Positions 62,927 to 64,000 of a stretch of 64,000 bases of DNA are shown here, piece by piece. The stretch comes from Mimachlamys varia. Lineage: Eukaryota; Mollusca; Bivalvia; Pectinida; Pectinidae. A program made the position numbers and the translations under genes. Below the pieces are notes generated by a model. The model made no database searches. It was not told the origin of the DNA and saw only the letters and a program-made list of their open reading frames with translations. Where the stretch lies: the NCBI GenBank assembly GCA_947623455.1, contig OX392536.1:38693465-38757464 (forward strand). The letters run 5' to 3'. Within the stretch, counting starts at the first letter, position 1; each line of letters opens with the position of its first letter.

Positions 62927-63391
62927 GGCCTCAAACTAGAACTGATTAAATGATACAGACAAATCATTGTTTTAAGAATCATGTACCACTGGCCTCAAAC
63001 TAAAAGTGATTAAACGGTTATACAGACAAATCCTCTCTTTAAGGATCCCTGTACCAATGGTTTTATATATACAGACAAATCCTCCCTAGAAGATCCCTGT
63101 ACCAATGGTTTTATTTATACAGACAAATCCTCTCTTTAAGGATCCCTGTACCAATGGTTATACAGACAAATCCTCCCTTAAAGATCCCTGTACCAATGGT
63201 TTTATTTATACAGACAAATCCTCTCTTTAAGGATCCCTGTACCAATGGTTATACAGACAAATCCTCCCTTAAAGATCCCTGTACCAATGGTTTTATTTAT
63301 ACAGACAAATCCTCTCTTTAAGGATCCCTGTACTAATGGTTATACAGACAAATCCTCTCTTTAAGGATTCATGTACCACTGCCAAGAAATG
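62927..63391. repeat. minisatellite of alternating 45/46-bp units, 91-bp higher-order period
   Basis: Units begin TACAGACAAATCCTCTCTTT or TACAGACAAATCCTCCCTTA and continue with GATCCCTGTACCAATGGTT; a TTATTTA insertion marks every second unit. TTATTTATAC recurs at 63111, 63202 and 63293, exactly 91 bp apart. The left-most two units are longer and carry GGCCTCAAACTA, apparently the ancestral form. Confidence 0.92.
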
Positions 63392-64000
63392 AAACTGTAT
63401 AAATTTGAAACTTTTTTACATTCATAAAAATGACTTCAATAGATTGTTTCTGGAAAGTAACTCATACCTGCATCAGAATAGAGAAATATAATGAAAACTG
63501 CAACAGAATTTCAAAGTTGCTTAGAAGCACCGTTGAGGATGATGGTGTAGGTTTTCATTGTTGCTGAGGAGAAATGTTGAGGATGATGATGCAGACATGA
63601 TACACAATATAATGTGCAATCATGCAGATTTCTTGTACATAATGGATGAGATGACAGTTATTTTAGATGACATAAAAATTTAAAACAATGGAAAATTGAG
63701 TTAACTAACCAATGCATTAAAGGAAGAACAGTTGATTACCCATAACATACTCCGGGGATATGGGCATTACAATGTTTTACTTGAAAATCGTAATGATGCG
63801 TCTTTCAGCTTGGGATTCAAATGACCTAATCTCATAGGTTCTGCTAAAATTATGGCAACGGGAGTAGTTAAACAATCTTGGAACATTTGTTTTCGTTAAG
63901 TCCCCCAAGGGAGATAATCTCACCAGTGAGTGCCAGATTTGATAACTTTTTCCGAGTTGCTCAGATCTTTTCCGTACTTTGTCACTAGACTGGTCCATTG
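63392..64000. other. intron continuation to window end
   Basis: No exon is recognised. AAGGGAGATAAT at 63907-63918 is another copy of the mollusc-type motif seen at 34243, 40151 and 40174. The 73-codon minus frame at 63777-63998 overlaps it, has no domain and may continue past the window edge. Confidence 0.35.

Overview
The window looks like nuclear DNA of an animal, most probably a bivalve mollusc. The grounds are its AT-rich, mostly non-coding sequence, consensus spliceosomal splice sites (donors reading GTAAGT, an acceptor behind a pyrimidine tract), tRNA-derived SINEs with Pol III A and B boxes, MITEs, very many minisatellites, and four copies of a GGGAGAYAAY-type motif that I recall as common in mollusc genomes. 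The species cannot be told from the sequence alone. No complete gene, rRNA or functional tRNA is visible. Most long reading frames here come from tandem repeats whose unit lacks stop codons. Layout: 1-7 kb is unique sequence with clusters of CACGTG E-boxes, a promoter-like CCAAT/DR1 block, a dimeric SINE (1654-2020), a MITE (4690-5074) and a short perfect-stem hairpin (6149-6210). 7.5-9.6 kb is a 31-bp AT-rich array, followed by a weak minus-strand exon candidate. 10.7-12.7 kb has a second SINE, a second MITE copy, a 32-bp array with a four-unit higher-order pattern and a 62-bp-arm inverted repeat. 13.3-18.4 kb is a 5.1-kb array of a 19-bp unit that contains a duplication of about 1.64 kb with no difference at the points compared. 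20.9-23.3 kb is a 20-bp array, 23.7-23.9 kb a foldback element, 23.9-24.6 kb a 32-bp array that shares sequence with that foldback, and 29.6-31.1 kb a 24-bp array followed by a third, minus-strand SINE. 32.4-32.8 kb holds simple repeats. The best gene evidence is on the plus strand. A short exon at 46254-46339 is bounded by a good acceptor and a GTAAGT donor. It carries a strong start context and 21 codons of signal-peptide-like sequence, and ends in intron phase 1. It is the first coding exon of a secreted or membrane protein whose remaining exons are not visible, so positions 46340-64000 are most simply read as one long first coding intron. That intron carries further minisatellites (51, 27 and about 45 bp units), a G-quadruplex motif and an inverted-repeat element. 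A possible promoter with a TATA box, a CRE, an E-box and a non-coding exon ending in a GTAAGT donor lies at 36157-36515 and could be the upstream exon of the same gene, but the junction is unproven. The most unusual overall property is the density of unrelated minisatellites, at least nine families in 64 kb. Several show higher-order structure, most have a short dyad in every unit, and some show CpG-decay patterns.
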